DNA of 64,000 bases from Hymenobacter nitidus (GCF_020447315.1 NZ_JAJADQ010000014.1:87462-151461), one strand, 5' to 3'; numbered from the stretch's first letter, positions 50,482 to 59,245 are shown. The notes: generated by a model from the letters alone, not told the origin. Numbers and translations are program-made.

Positions 50482-52266
50482 TTAGGCTTCTTCGCTCTGA
50501 AGCTGCCGCTCGTACAGCGCCCGGTACAGCCCGGTTTCCTCGGCCATCAGGGCTTCGTGGGTGCCGTGCTGCACGATTACGCCGTCGTCGAGCACCAAAA
50601 TTTCGTCGGCCAGCTTCACCGACGACACCCGGTGGGAGATAATCAGGCTGGTGCGGTTGTGCATGATGCGCTGCAGGCTGTTGAGAATAGCGTTTTCGGT
50701 GTTAGTATCCACCGCCGATAAGGAGTCGTCCAAAATCAGGATTTTGGGTTCCTTCACCAGGGCGCGGGCAATGCTGACGCGCTGCTTCTGCCCGCCCGAG
50801 AGCGTGATGCCCCGCTCGCCGAGCTTGGTGTCGAAGCCCTCGGGGAAGCGGATGATGTTCTCGTACACGTTGGCATCCTTGGCGGCCTGCTGCATTTTTT
50901 CCTCCGAAGGCTGGTCGAGGCCGAAGTTGATGTTGTTGCGGATGCTGTCCGAGAACAGGAACACGTCCTGAGGTACGTAGCCGATTTGCTCCCGCAACGA
51001 GTTCAGCGAAAAGTCGCGCACGTCCACGCTGTCGACTTCAATCTGACCCTCCGTCACGTCATACAAGCGGCAGAGCAGGGCGGCAATGGTGCTCTTGCCC
51101 GAGCCGGTGTTGCCGATGACAGCCAGGGTCTGGCCGGGCCGGATGCGGAACGACACGTCGCGCAGGGCCTGAATGCCGGTGTCGGGGTAGGTAAACGAGA
51201 CGTGGTCAAACACGATGTCGCCCTGGATTTCCTGCTCGATGTTCTGGCGCGAAACGATGTCGGTCTGCTGGTGCATGAACTCGTTGATGCGGGCCTGCGA
51301 GGCCTCGGCGCGCTGTACCAGGGAACTGGTCCAGCCCAGGGCCGTGACGGGCCAAGTCAGCAGGTTCACGTAAATCAGGAACTCGGCAATGCTGCCGGTG
51401 GTGATGGTGCCGCGAATCACTTCCTGCCCGCCCACCCAGACCGTGACGATGGTACTGATGCCGATAAGAAACAGAATGAGCGGGAAAAACAGGGAGTTGA
51501 CGAAGTTCAAACTCAGCGACTTTTCCTTGTAGTTGTCACTGGCCGCAGTGAACTGCTGGTGCGAGTCGTCCTCGCGCACGAACGACTTGAGCACTCGGAT
51601 ACCCGAAAACGACTCCTGCACGAAGGTCGTCATGGCTGCCAGGGAGCGTTGAATCTCGTCGGACTTCCGCTCAATCAGGTTGTTGACGTAGTAGATGCTC
51701 ACCGACAGAATCGGCAGCGGAATCAGGGTGTAGAGCGTCAGCTTCACGTTCACCATCAGCATGAGCGGGATGATGAGCAGAAACAGAATGACCAGCTGCA
51801 TGAAGTACATCAGGGCCGGCCCGATGTACATGCGTACCCGGCCCACGTCCTCCGAAATGCGCGACATCAGGTCGCCGGTGTTGTGGCGGCGGTAGAAGCT
51901 CAGCGGCAGGGACTGGTAGTGCTGGAAGATTTCGTTTTTCTGGTCGTTTTCCACCAGGCGGCTCATCACGATAAGCGTCTGGCGCATAAAGAACAGGAAG
52001 ATGCCGCGCAGCAGGGCCATCAGCACGATGAGCAGACCGTAGAGCAGCACATTGCGCCCAAACAGCTCATACACCCCGCTCTGGGCCCGGGTGCCGGCGT
52101 AGAGATGGTACAAATCGATGCCCTCCCCGACTAAATCGAAGGCGTAGCGCACAATTTGGGCCGGGAAAATGGCCAGCAGCGTAGACAGTGCCACAAACAG
52201 GACGCCGCCCAGAAAATGCCATTTGTAGCGGTACAGGTACTTATTGGTAGCAGATAATGCGCGCAC
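50482..52266 (-). CDS. ABC exporter (MsbA/MdlB type)
   Basis: 594 residues from GTG 52266 (MRALSATNKYLYRYKWHFLGG); the longer frame up to 52419 would cross the plus-strand dehydrogenase promoter. Six membrane helices (about 10-310) precede the ATPase domain: Walker A GNTGSGKSTI (about 385), signature LSGGQKQRVSIARAL (about 485) and Walker B ILILDDSLSAVD (about 505). Walker B has Asp-Asp where most family members have Asp-Glu (LILDDSLS, not LLDE), so the catalytic base is replaced. Substrate unknown. Confidence 0.9.
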   Translation of the reverse strand: MRALSATNKYLYRYKWHFLGGVLFVALSTLLAIFPAQIVRYAFDLVGEGIDLYHLYAGTRAQSGVYELFGRNVLLYGLLIVLMALLRGIFLFFMRQTLIVMSRLVENDQKNEIFQHYQSLPLSFYRRHNTGDLMSRISEDVGRVRMYIGPALMYFMQLVILFLLIIPLMLMVNVKLTLYTLIPLPILSVSIYYVNNLIERKSDEIQRSLAAMTTFVQESFSGIRVLKSFVREDDSHQQFTAASDNYKEKSLSLNFVNSLFFPLILFLIGISTIVTVWVGGQEVIRGTITTGSIAEFLIYVNLLTWPVTALGWTSSLVQRAEASQARINEFMHQQTDIVSRQNIEQEIQGDIVFDHVSFTYPDTGIQALRDVSFRIRPGQTLAVIGNTGSGKSTIAALLCRLYDVTEGQIEVDSVDVRDFSLNSLREQIGYVPQDVFLFSDSIRNNINFGLDQPSEEKMQQAAKDANVYENIIRFPEGFDTKLGERGITLSGGQKQRVSIARALVKEPKILILDDSLSAVDTNTENAILNSLQRIMHNRTSLIISHRVSSVKLADEILVLDDGVIVQHGTHEALMAEETGLYRALYERQLQSEEA

Positions 52267-52353
52267 AGATGCAGGAGAGTTGGAGCAGGTTACGAAGCCG
52301 TGACCATTCAGGCAAATACTGAAGGGTACGGTGCCCGGCTTGGAAAAATTGGG

Positions 52354-52361
52354 TACTTTTG
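52354..52361 (+). promoter_or_regulatory. Candidate Leu/Glu dehydrogenase promoter
   Basis: Reads TACTTTTG, perfect TAnnTTTG, about 90 bases before the ATG. Confidence 0.55.
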
Positions 52362-52451
52362 CACCCGAATTGAACAGACTACGCGCCCGTTCGTTCAAAG
52401 ATACAACACCCGACCCCACCCAAACTTCCCACCCTTTTTCAGTTTACTCAA

Positions 52452-53543
52452 ATGGTTGAAATCCAAACGCTGGCCGATACGTCGGTCTTCGGTCAGATTG
52501 CCGAGCATCAGCACGAGCAGGTTGTCTTCTGCCACGACCACGAAACCGGTTTGCGGGCCATCATCGGCATCCACAACACGGTGCTCGGTCCGGCCCTGGG
52601 CGGCACCCGCATGTGGCACTACGCTTCCGACATGGAGGCCCTGAACGATGTGCTCCGCCTCTCGCGCGGCATGACTTATAAAGCGGCCATTTCGGGTCTG
52701 AACCTGGGTGGGGGTAAAGCCGTCATCATCGGCGACGCCAAAACGCAAAAGACCGAAGCTCTGCTGCGCAAGTTTGGCCGCTTCGTCAAAAACCTGAACG
52801 GCAAGTATATCACGGCCGAAGATGTGAACATGACCACCAAGGACATGGAGTACATCCGGATGGAAACCAAGCACGTGGCCGGCCTGCCCGAAAGCATGGG
52901 CGGCTCGGGCGACCCGTCGCCGGTAACGGCGTACGGCACTTACATGGGCATGAAGGCCGCCGCCAAAAAGGCGTTTGGCTCGGAAAGCCTAGCTGGTAAA
53001 CGCATTGCCGTGCAGGGCGTGGGCCACGTGGGCACCTACCTGCTGGAGTATCTGCAGAAGGAAGGCGCCAAGCTCATCCTGACCGACTACTACGAAGACC
53101 GCGCCCTGGAAGCGGCTGCCCGTTTCGGGGCCGTAGCCGTGGGCCTCGACGAAATCTACGACCAGGACGTGGACATCTACTCGCCCTGCGCGCTGGGTGC
53201 CACCATCAACGACGACACCATCGGCCGCCTGAAGTGCCGCGTAATTGCGGGCTGCGCCAACAACCAGCTCCAAAGCGAGGATATTCACGGCCCCGAGCTA
53301 GTGGAGCGTGGCATCGTGTACGCCCCCGACTTTTTGATCAATGCCGGTGGTCTGATAAACGTATATTCCGAAGTGGTAGGCTCCAGCCGGCAGGCGGCCC
53401 TCACCCAGACCGAAAAGATTTTCGACTTCACGACCCAGGTACTTAACAAAGCCGAGCAGGAGGGAAGTCACCCCCAGAAAGCTGCCATCCGGCAGGCCGA
53501 GGAGCGCATTGCGTCGCTCGGTAAAGTCAAATCAACCTATTAA
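52452..53543 (+). CDS. Leu/Glu/Phe/Val dehydrogenase, leucine-dehydrogenase-like
   Basis: 363 residues. The catalytic segment is GMTYKAAISGLNLGGGKAVIIGD (73-95), with Lys 77 and Lys 89 aligning with the substrate- and catalysis-linked lysines of leucine dehydrogenase. The NAD-binding fold GKRIAVQGVGHVGTYLLEYL starts near 182. It reversibly deaminates branched-chain amino acids to 2-oxoacids with NAD. Length agrees with leucine dehydrogenase rather than glutamate dehydrogenase. A long hairpin lies three bases after its stop codon. Confidence 0.93.
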   Translation: MVEIQTLADTSVFGQIAEHQHEQVVFCHDHETGLRAIIGIHNTVLGPALGGTRMWHYASDMEALNDVLRLSRGMTYKAAISGLNLGGGKAVIIGDAKTQKTEALLRKFGRFVKNLNGKYITAEDVNMTTKDMEYIRMETKHVAGLPESMGGSGDPSPVTAYGTYMGMKAAAKKAFGSESLAGKRIAVQGVGHVGTYLLEYLQKEGAKLILTDYYEDRALEAAARFGAVAVGLDEIYDQDVDIYSPCALGATINDDTIGRLKCRVIAGCANNQLQSEDIHGPELVERGIVYAPDFLINAGGLINVYSEVVGSSRQAALTQTEKIFDFTTQVLNKAEQEGSHPQKAAIRQAEERIASLGKVKSTY

Positions 53544-53546
53544 TTC

Positions 53547-53636
53547 TTGGTTGTTGATTGCTGATAGTTGATTGCACAAGAGCCAAAAGCTCCGGGGTAA
53601 CCAACAATCAATCAACTATCAGCAATCAACAATCAA
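53547..53636. repeat. Long inverted repeat, family TTGTTGATTG
   Basis: A 28-bp stem with one mismatch (53547-53574 with 53609-53636) and a 34-base loop fills most of the gap between the dehydrogenase stop and the nusB ATG (53648). Arms contain TTGTTGATTGCTGATAGTTG and its inverse. It is unlike the other repeat families in this window. Confidence 0.85.
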
Positions 53637-53647
53637 CACTTCAACTC

Positions 53648-54838
53648 ATGCTCAATCGCCGCACGCTCCGCATTAAGGTTATGCAGGCCCTGTACGCTTA
53701 TCATCAAGCTGTTGGGTCCGATTTTATGCTGGCCAATGACCGCATTGCGGATGCTTTTGCCCCCGATCTGAATGCCCCCGAGGCCCAGGACCGCAAGCTG
53801 CTGAAAGGCCAGCAGAAGATGGCCGAGGCTATTTTCCGGGAGTGGCACAAGGCTGGCTCGGGTGCTGAAGTCGAGAAAATCGACGACAAGGAGGTGAACG
53901 ACGCCGTAACCGACGCCATCAGCTACTACCAGAAGCAGAAGGCCAAGGATGGCACGTTCTACGCCGGGCAGATGGTGCACGGGGCCGAAAGCATCCACAC
54001 GCAGTATCTGCACCTGCTGAATTTGCCGGAAGCCCTGCTGCGCGTGATTGAGGAAGAGCAGCAGCGCGAGGCCCGCCGCTTCACGCCTTCCAAGGAAGCT
54101 CCGCTGGACACCACCCGCTTCGAGGAAAACCAGGTGGTTCAGAAGCTGATCAGCAACAAGCAGCTGCTCGACCTGACCATCCGGCGCAACGCCCAGTGGA
54201 CCGGTGAAGACGACATGGAAGCCCTGCGCAACGCCTGGCGCAACGAAATCAAGAACGATACCGAGTTCCAGAGCTACCTGGCGGCCCCGGCCGGCAACTA
54301 CGCCGAAGACCAGGAGCTGCTGAAGTACTTGTACAAAACGTTCGTGTTCAAGGGCGAGGCCCTGCCGGCCTACCTCGACGAGGACGACCAGAACTGGGAA
54401 GAGAACCGCTCGGTGGTGAAAAACCTGGTGGTGAAAACCCTGAAGATGCTCGACGAAGCCGCCGACGAAACCCTGGAGCTGATGTCCTTATCAGCCAACT
54501 GGGTCGACGACAAGGAGTTTGCAGAAACGCTCTACAAGCAAACCCTGGCCGACGACGAACGGTACGAGAAGCTCATTGCCGAGTCGGTGCAGAACTGGGA
54601 CGTGGAGCGCGTGGCCCTCACCGACAAGATTCTGCTGAAAATGGCCTTGTGCGAAATGCACCTCTTCCGCGGTATCCCGGTGAAAGTCACCATCAACGAG
54701 TACATCGAAATCAGCAAAATGTATAGCACGCCCAAGAGCAAGCAGTTTGTGAACGGTATTCTCGATAAATTGGCGCAGGACTTAACGGCCAGCGGCGCGA
54801 TTCGCAAGTCGGGCCGCGGTTTGCTCGACAACCAGTAA
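53648..54838 (+). CDS. nusB: Transcription antitermination factor NusB (long Bacteroidota form)
   Basis: 396 residues from ATG 53648 (MLNRRTLRIKVMQALYAY); the upstream in-frame Met at 53558 is within the repeat. The C-terminal region (about 280-380: LISESVQNWDVERVALTDKILLKMALCEM, GIPVKVTINEYIEISKMYSTPKSKQFVNGILDKLA) is the NusB domain. The N-terminal helical extension doubles the length against about 140 residues in E. coli. NusB binds boxA RNA with NusE to prevent early termination in rRNA operons. The extension may add contacts. Confidence 0.92.
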   Translation: MLNRRTLRIKVMQALYAYHQAVGSDFMLANDRIADAFAPDLNAPEAQDRKLLKGQQKMAEAIFREWHKAGSGAEVEKIDDKEVNDAVTDAISYYQKQKAKDGTFYAGQMVHGAESIHTQYLHLLNLPEALLRVIEEEQQREARRFTPSKEAPLDTTRFEENQVVQKLISNKQLLDLTIRRNAQWTGEDDMEALRNAWRNEIKNDTEFQSYLAAPAGNYAEDQELLKYLYKTFVFKGEALPAYLDEDDQNWEENRSVVKNLVVKTLKMLDEAADETLELMSLSANWVDDKEFAETLYKQTLADDERYEKLIAESVQNWDVERVALTDKILLKMALCEMHLFRGIPVKVTINEYIEISKMYSTPKSKQFVNGILDKLAQDLTASGAIRKSGRGLLDNQ

Positions 54839-54928
54839 GGCTGCGGAGCAACCTGAGCCGTCGGCTCTGCGTTGTTGCCTGTAATTCCCTTTCCATCCAT
54901 TCTCCCACCTCGCCACTCCTTTCTAGCC

Positions 54929-55243
54929 ATGGGTAGCAAAACCACTACCGGTATTCTGTGCTTCGCGGGCGGTGCCCTCACCGGGGCCGCTGTTGGACTT
55001 CTGTTTGCCCCGGAAAAAGGGCGCGAAACCCGTAGCTGGCTCAGCTACCAGCTCGAAAAGTACCGCGAGGTGCTGGCCGACCTCACCGAAAGCCTCGTCA
55101 CCAGCCGCACCGACCTGAGCCCCACCTCCAGCGCCAAGTCGGAAGGCCAGCGCGTAATTCAGGACGCCAAGAGCAAAGCCGAACAGCTGCTCGGCGACGT
55201 GGATCAGCTCATCAACCAGATCAACTCGCGCAAAGCCATCTAA
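54929..55243 (+). CDS. YtxH-like membrane-anchored protein
   Basis: 104 residues from ATG 54929 (MGSKTTTGILCFAGGALTGAAVGLLFAPEKGRETR); the earlier Met at 54872 adds no helix. One Gly-rich N-terminal helix (about 8-27, the YtxH/glycine-zipper type) and a charged helical tail (about 35-100). Function unknown; members are general-stress-linked in other phyla. It lies between nusB and a long terminator. Confidence 0.85.
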   Translation: MGSKTTTGILCFAGGALTGAAVGLLFAPEKGRETRSWLSYQLEKYREVLADLTESLVTSRTDLSPTSSAKSEGQRVIQDAKSKAEQLLGDVDQLINQINSRKAI

Positions 55244-55266
55244 CGACGCCCGCCGATGTTCATCCG

Positions 55267-55317
55267 TGTGCTGCTGCGCTGAAGACGTTTCCCTCTTCAG
55301 CGCAGCAGCACATTTTT
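55267..55317 (+). terminator. Terminator after ytxH-like gene
   Basis: An 18-bp perfect stem (55267-55284 with 55295-55312), 10-base loop and five T. Confidence 0.9.
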
Positions 55318-55341
55318 GTTCCGGCCCTACCGCTGCCGTGT

Positions 55342-55349
55342 TACCTTTG
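55342..55349 (+). promoter_or_regulatory. Candidate isocitrate dehydrogenase promoter
   Basis: Reads TACCTTTG, perfect TAnnTTTG, with TTG (55316-55318) 23 bases upstream; the untranslated leader is about 95 bases. Confidence 0.6.
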
Positions 55350-55451
55350 CGTCGGAATTGCTGCATGCAGCGTAGTGAAGCCAGCCCTGGCCTGTAGGGG
55401 GCTTGTGCTCAGACAGAAACCTAGTACCTCTCCTAAATAGATAGTAGCAGA

Positions 55452-56456
55452 ATGCACACCATCACCCTCATCCCCGGCGACGGCATCGGGCCCGAAATCA
55501 CGCAAGCGGTTAAAGACATCTTCTCGGCCGCCGGCGCCCCCATTCAGTGGGAAGAGCAAAACGCCGGTCAGACGACCTTCGATCAGTCGGGCGAGCTGAT
55601 TCCGCAGTCGTTGCTCGACTCGCTGGAGAAAAACCGCGTGGCCCTGAAAGGCCCCATCACGACGCCCGTGGGCAAGGGTTTCCGCAGCATCAACATCACG
55701 CTGCGCCAGAAGTACGACCTCTACCAGAACGTGCGCCCGGCCAAAACCACCGAGGGCATCGACTCGCGCTATACCGGCGTCAACCTGGTGCTGTTCCGCG
55801 AAAACACCGAGGGCCTGTACTCGGGCCTGGAAGTGTACGACGAGCGCCTGGGCATTTCCGACTCTTTCAACCGCATCACGGTGGCCGGCTCGCGCAAAAT
55901 CTGCCGCGCGGCTTTTGCCTACGCCGCCAAGCACGGCCGCAAAAAGGTGACCCTGGCCCACAAAGCCAACATCCTGAAAATGGCCGGCAAGCTCATGCTC
56001 GACGCCTGCAAGGAAGCTGCTACCGAGTTTCCGCAAATCGTGTTCGAGGATAAAATCATCGACAACATGTGCATGCAGCTCGTGAACAAGCCCGAGCAGT
56101 TCGATGTAGTCGTGACGACCAACCTGTTCGGCGACATCCTTTCCGACCTCTGCGCCGGCCTCGTGGGCGGGCTGGGCGTGGTATCGGGGGCCAACGTGGG
56201 CGACGACATGGCCATCTTCGAAGCCGTGCACGGCTCGGCCCCGGATATTGCCGGCCAGGGCAAAGCCAACCCCACGGCGCTGCTGCGCTCGGGCCTGATG
56301 ATGCTGCACCACCTGGGCGAGCACGCCCTGGCCGAACGCATCGAGGACGCCCTGGACGAGACGCTTAAGCACAAGGAAGAATGCACCGGCGACCTGGGCG
56401 GCAAAGCCAGCACCAGCCAGTTTGCTCAGTCTATCATCGGCCGCCTGGCGAAGTAG
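55452..56456 (+). CDS. NAD-dependent isocitrate dehydrogenase family
   Basis: 334 residues, the size of small homodimer-type enzymes. TLIPGDGIGPEI (4-15) starts the nucleotide region; substrate-binding RENTEGLYSGLE (about 116-127) and NLFGDILSDL (about 225-234) match the isocitrate/isopropylmalate family. The NAD-type adenosine site has HGSAPDIAGQGKANP (about 260-274), typical of NAD rather than NADP enzymes. I favour isocitrate dehydrogenase over isopropylmalate dehydrogenase because no leucine genes flank it. Confidence 0.88.
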   Translation: MHTITLIPGDGIGPEITQAVKDIFSAAGAPIQWEEQNAGQTTFDQSGELIPQSLLDSLEKNRVALKGPITTPVGKGFRSINITLRQKYDLYQNVRPAKTTEGIDSRYTGVNLVLFRENTEGLYSGLEVYDERLGISDSFNRITVAGSRKICRAAFAYAAKHGRKKVTLAHKANILKMAGKLMLDACKEAATEFPQIVFEDKIIDNMCMQLVNKPEQFDVVVTTNLFGDILSDLCAGLVGGLGVVSGANVGDDMAIFEAVHGSAPDIAGQGKANPTALLRSGLMMLHHLGEHALAERIEDALDETLKHKEECTGDLGGKASTSQFAQSIIGRLAK

Positions 56457-56578
56457 CAAGTAGCTAGAAGACTAGTTCCCCCTAGCAACAAGGCGTGGTG
56501 CTAATGCTTTAGATCTTGTAAAACTTCGTCTTAACTTTACCTTTCTGACGGCTCCAAATAGCCGCCTTCTTCACTTCT

Positions 56579-57103
56579 ATGAAACGTACCCTGTTTTCTG
56601 CTTTTCTGCTTTCCAGCGCCCTGCTGTTTGGTGCCTGCAACAACGACAAGTCTGCCGAAGTAGGCACGGAAGGCATGAATGCCGCCGCGACTGTTGCCAG
56701 CGACGCCGCCAACCCTACGGTGGACAACCCTAACGTGGCCGGCGAAACCGAAGCTCCAAACCCCAACGCCCCGGTAATGACCTTCTCCGAAGTGGAGCAC
56801 AACTTCGGCGACATCAAGCCCGGCGAGGTGGTGAAGCACACGTTCGAATTTACCAACACCGGCAAGTCGCCGCTGCTGATTGAAAACGCCACGGCTTCCT
56901 GCGGCTGCACGACCCCCAACTGGACCAAGGACCCAGTTCCTCCGGGAGGCAAAGGCACCATCGAGGTGCAGTTTAACAGCCAGGGCAAAACGGGCCTGCA
57001 AAACAAGGAAATTGCGGTGCGGGCCAACACCCAGCCCAGCATCACCCAGATTGCCATCCGGACCAACATTCTGCCCGAAACCAACGGTCCGGTTAAGCAA
57101 TAA
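56579..57103 (+). CDS. DUF1573 lipoprotein
   Basis: 174 residues with a lipoprotein signal (lipobox LFGAC, Cys 20) and a Ser/Ala/Asn-rich spacer (about 21-60). The DUF1573 domain (about 62-170: EVEHNFGDIKPGEVVKHTFEFTNTG) is an Ig-like beta sandwich with the family's CGCTTPNW motif (about 104-111). DUF1573 proteins are frequent in Bacteroidota and are probably surface or periplasmic structural proteins. The next gene, yajC, starts after a hairpin repeat. Confidence 0.9.
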   Translation: MKRTLFSAFLLSSALLFGACNNDKSAEVGTEGMNAAATVASDAANPTVDNPNVAGETEAPNPNAPVMTFSEVEHNFGDIKPGEVVKHTFEFTNTGKSPLLIENATASCGCTTPNWTKDPVPPGGKGTIEVQFNSQGKTGLQNKEIAVRANTQPSITQIAIRTNILPETNGPVKQ

Positions 57104-57135
57104 CCGCCGCCCGGCCTTTCGGCTGTTCTTTTTCT

Positions 57136-57240
57136 CTGTCATCCTGGGCCCCGCGCAGGACCTTCAGCACGCAAGCGCAAGGCGTAGCAACGCTGCTGCC
57201 CCGCCGGCGTAAGGTCTTGTAAGCGAGCTTAGGATGACAG
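57136..57240. repeat. Imperfect palindromic intergenic repeat (CTGTCATCCT type)
   Basis: The ends CTGTCATCCT (57136-57145) and AGGATGACAG (57231-57240) are perfect inverted copies, and inside GGACCTT/AAGGTCTT pair again. Related in style to 6263-6357 and 59391-59428. It fills the space between the DUF1573 stop codon and yajC. Confidence 0.75.
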
Positions 57241-57284
57241 TTGTTTTTTACGCTGGCGGTTCCGCCACCACTTTTTTCGTTGCC

Positions 57285-57617
57285 ATGTTTATAACGCTTC
57301 TTTTGCAGACCCAAACCAGTGAAGGCCTGACTTCCCTGCTGTTCCCGGTGCTGATTGCCGTCGTCGTTTACTTTTTTATGATCCGGCCCCAGCAGCGCCG
57401 CACCTCCGAGGCCAAGAAGTTTCGGGAGTCGCTGGTGAAGGGCGCCAATGTGGTGACCATCGGCGGCCTGCACGGCAAAGTGCTGGAAGTGCACGAAGAA
57501 TCGGTTATCGTCGAGGTAGACAAAGGCGTGCGGCTGAAGTTTGACCGCACCGCTATTTCCCGCGAAGTAGCTCCCAAAACCGCACCCGCAGCGCCAGCCG
57601 CCTCCGAAAACGCCTAA
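57285..57617 (+). CDS. yajC: Preprotein translocase subunit YajC
   Basis: 110 residues from ATG 57285. An N-terminal helix (about 15-34, LTSLLFPVLIAVVVYFFMI) is followed by RPQQRRTSEAKKFRESLVKGANVVTIGG, the classic YajC core, and a C-terminal Pro/Ala tail. YajC associates with SecDF. The longer frame from 57234 begins inside the repeat (its ATG is part of the palindrome) and is rejected. YbbR-like follows with 12 bases between. Confidence 0.94.
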   Translation: MFITLLLQTQTSEGLTSLLFPVLIAVVVYFFMIRPQQRRTSEAKKFRESLVKGANVVTIGGLHGKVLEVHEESVIVEVDKGVRLKFDRTAISREVAPKTAPAAPAASENA

Positions 57618-57629
57618 TTCCTCCTTGCC

Positions 57630-58589
57630 GTGCCGCTTGCCCGCGCTGTTCGTCTGGTCCGCTGGTTTACCAGCCCGTTCTACGGGCAGGAGCGCAGCTA
57701 CTGGCGGGCGGTAACGGCCTGTTTTCTGGCGGCCTCCACGTTCTGGCTGCTCAATGCCCTGAACAAAACCTACACCACGCGCATCACCTACCCGCTGGCC
57801 TGGGCCTACGACGAGCAGCGCTACATTCCCGTGAAGCCCTTGCCTACGGAAGTTGCCGTGAACGTGACGGGCCGGGGCTGGAAGCTGCTGCGCAAAAACC
57901 TGCTGCTGGACGTGAAGCCCGCCGAGGTGCGCCTCACCCGGCTACCCGCCACGCGCTTTGTCACGGGCCAGGCGCTGCGGCCGGCGCTGCAGGGTGCTAT
58001 GGAAGGCCTGCAGTTCAACTACGTGCTGGCCGATACGCTCTGGGTGGAATTTGATCGGCTGGTAGCCCGGCGCCTGCCCCTCACGCTCAGTCCCAGCGTC
58101 GATGGCTCGGCCTTGCCCTACGCGGCCGTTTTTACGCCCGAAAGTGTAGTGTTTCGCGGCCCGGCCCGCACGGTCAACAGCTTGGCTAGTCCCTATCCGG
58201 TGCACCTGCCGCAGGCGCCAGCGGGTAGCAGTGAGGGCGCCATTATCGTTCCCATTGGCGGCCCCGACCTGGTGCAGACCCAGGTGCAGCAGGTGAAAGT
58301 GCGCCTGCAGCCCCGGCCCTTGCTCACGCTGCCCCTGCGCGTGGTGCCCGAGCTGCGCGACTTTCCCCAGGGCCAGCACTTCAAGCTGACGCCCGCCACG
58401 GTGCAGGTGCAGGTGCAGTGCTTTCCCGAAGACTCGGCCCGGCTCGACCGTAGCCAGGTGCACGTGCTGCTGCACTACGGCCAGTTTCACTCCCCCGATT
58501 CCAGCTTGCAGCCCGTACTGTCGCAAACGCCCAGCCTGGCCCGGGGCGTCCGGGTCCTGACGCGCGCCGTCCGCGTGTCGCAGAAGTAA
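57630..58589 (+). CDS. YbbR-like domain protein
   Basis: 319 residues from a GTG start. An N-terminal transmembrane segment (about 24-45) precedes beta-rich YbbR repeats (about 55-140, 145-230 and 235-310), with strands such as VKPLPTEVAVNVTGRG. YbbR is known as regulator of the cyclic-di-AMP synthase in Firmicutes, but no such synthase is seen here. I recall the yajC-ybbR-coaE order as typical of Bacteroidota. Confidence 0.85.
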   Translation: MPLARAVRLVRWFTSPFYGQERSYWRAVTACFLAASTFWLLNALNKTYTTRITYPLAWAYDEQRYIPVKPLPTEVAVNVTGRGWKLLRKNLLLDVKPAEVRLTRLPATRFVTGQALRPALQGAMEGLQFNYVLADTLWVEFDRLVARRLPLTLSPSVDGSALPYAAVFTPESVVFRGPARTVNSLASPYPVHLPQAPAGSSEGAIIVPIGGPDLVQTQVQQVKVRLQPRPLLTLPLRVVPELRDFPQGQHFKLTPATVQVQVQCFPEDSARLDRSQVHVLLHYGQFHSPDSSLQPVLSQTPSLARGVRVLTRAVRVSQK

Positions 58590-58648
58590 ACGGCGCTGTC
58601 CGCCTATCAACTCCCCAGTTCACACCGCCCCATTTCACCACTTCACAT

Positions 58649-59245
58649 ATGCTTCGAATCGGAATTACGGGGGGAATCGGGTCGGGCAAAAGCATGGCGT
58701 GCCGCCTGTTTCGGGTGCTGGGCATTCCGGTGTATGACGCCGATTCGCGGGCAAAGTGGGTAATGGCCAACGACCTGGTGCTGCGGGCCGAGCTGCAGGC
58801 CGCTTTCGGCGCCGAAACGTTTGATGATGCCGGCCAGCTCAACCGCACGTATCTGGCGCAGGTAGCCTTCCAGAACCCCGAGCAGCTGGCCCGTCTCAAC
58901 GCGCTGGTGCACCCGCGCGTCGGGCACGACTTCGAGCAGTGGGCCCAGGCACAGCAGGCGGCCGGCTTCCCCTACATTCTCAAGGAAGCCGCCCTGCTCT
59001 ACGAGTCGGGCTCGTACAAGCAATTGGACAAGATTATCACCGTATTTGCCCCGCAGGCCGTGCGCCAGGCCCGCGTATTGCGCCGCGACCCGCACCGCAC
59101 CGCCGACGATATTCTGGCCATCATCGGCAAGCAGATGAGCGAGGAAGAAAAGCTTAGCCGCGCCGACTACGTGCTGCGCAACGACGACGAGCACCTGTTG
59201 ATTCCGCAGGTGCTGGAGTTGGACCGGCAGTTTCGGCAGGGGTGA
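58649..59245 (+). CDS. coaE: Dephospho-CoA kinase
   Basis: 198 residues. The P-loop is GGIGSGKS (8-15); VYDADSRAKWVM (about 32-43) and the LID segment RRDPHRTADD (about 144-153) match the family. It phosphorylates the 3'-OH of dephospho-CoA, the final step of CoA synthesis. panC and panD earlier in the window belong to the same pathway. Confidence 0.95.
   Translation: MLRIGITGGIGSGKSMACRLFRVLGIPVYDADSRAKWVMANDLVLRAELQAAFGAETFDDAGQLNRTYLAQVAFQNPEQLARLNALVHPRVGHDFEQWAQAQQAAGFPYILKEAALLYESGSYKQLDKIITVFAPQAVRQARVLRRDPHRTADDILAIIGKQMSEEEKLSRADYVLRNDDEHLLIPQVLELDRQFRQG

Noticed and set aside
50986..52134. 382-codon plus-strand frame over the second exporter
   Set aside because: Antisense shadow of a complete ABC exporter; no domain pattern.
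55341..56459. 372-codon minus-strand frame over isocitrate dehydrogenase
   Set aside because: Antisense shadow; repetitive His/Gly/Ala composition.
58600..58648. Partial match to the GTGAAATAG repeat before coaE (CATTTCACCACTTCAC)
   Set aside because: Too short, no inverted partner; could be a decayed arm or chance.
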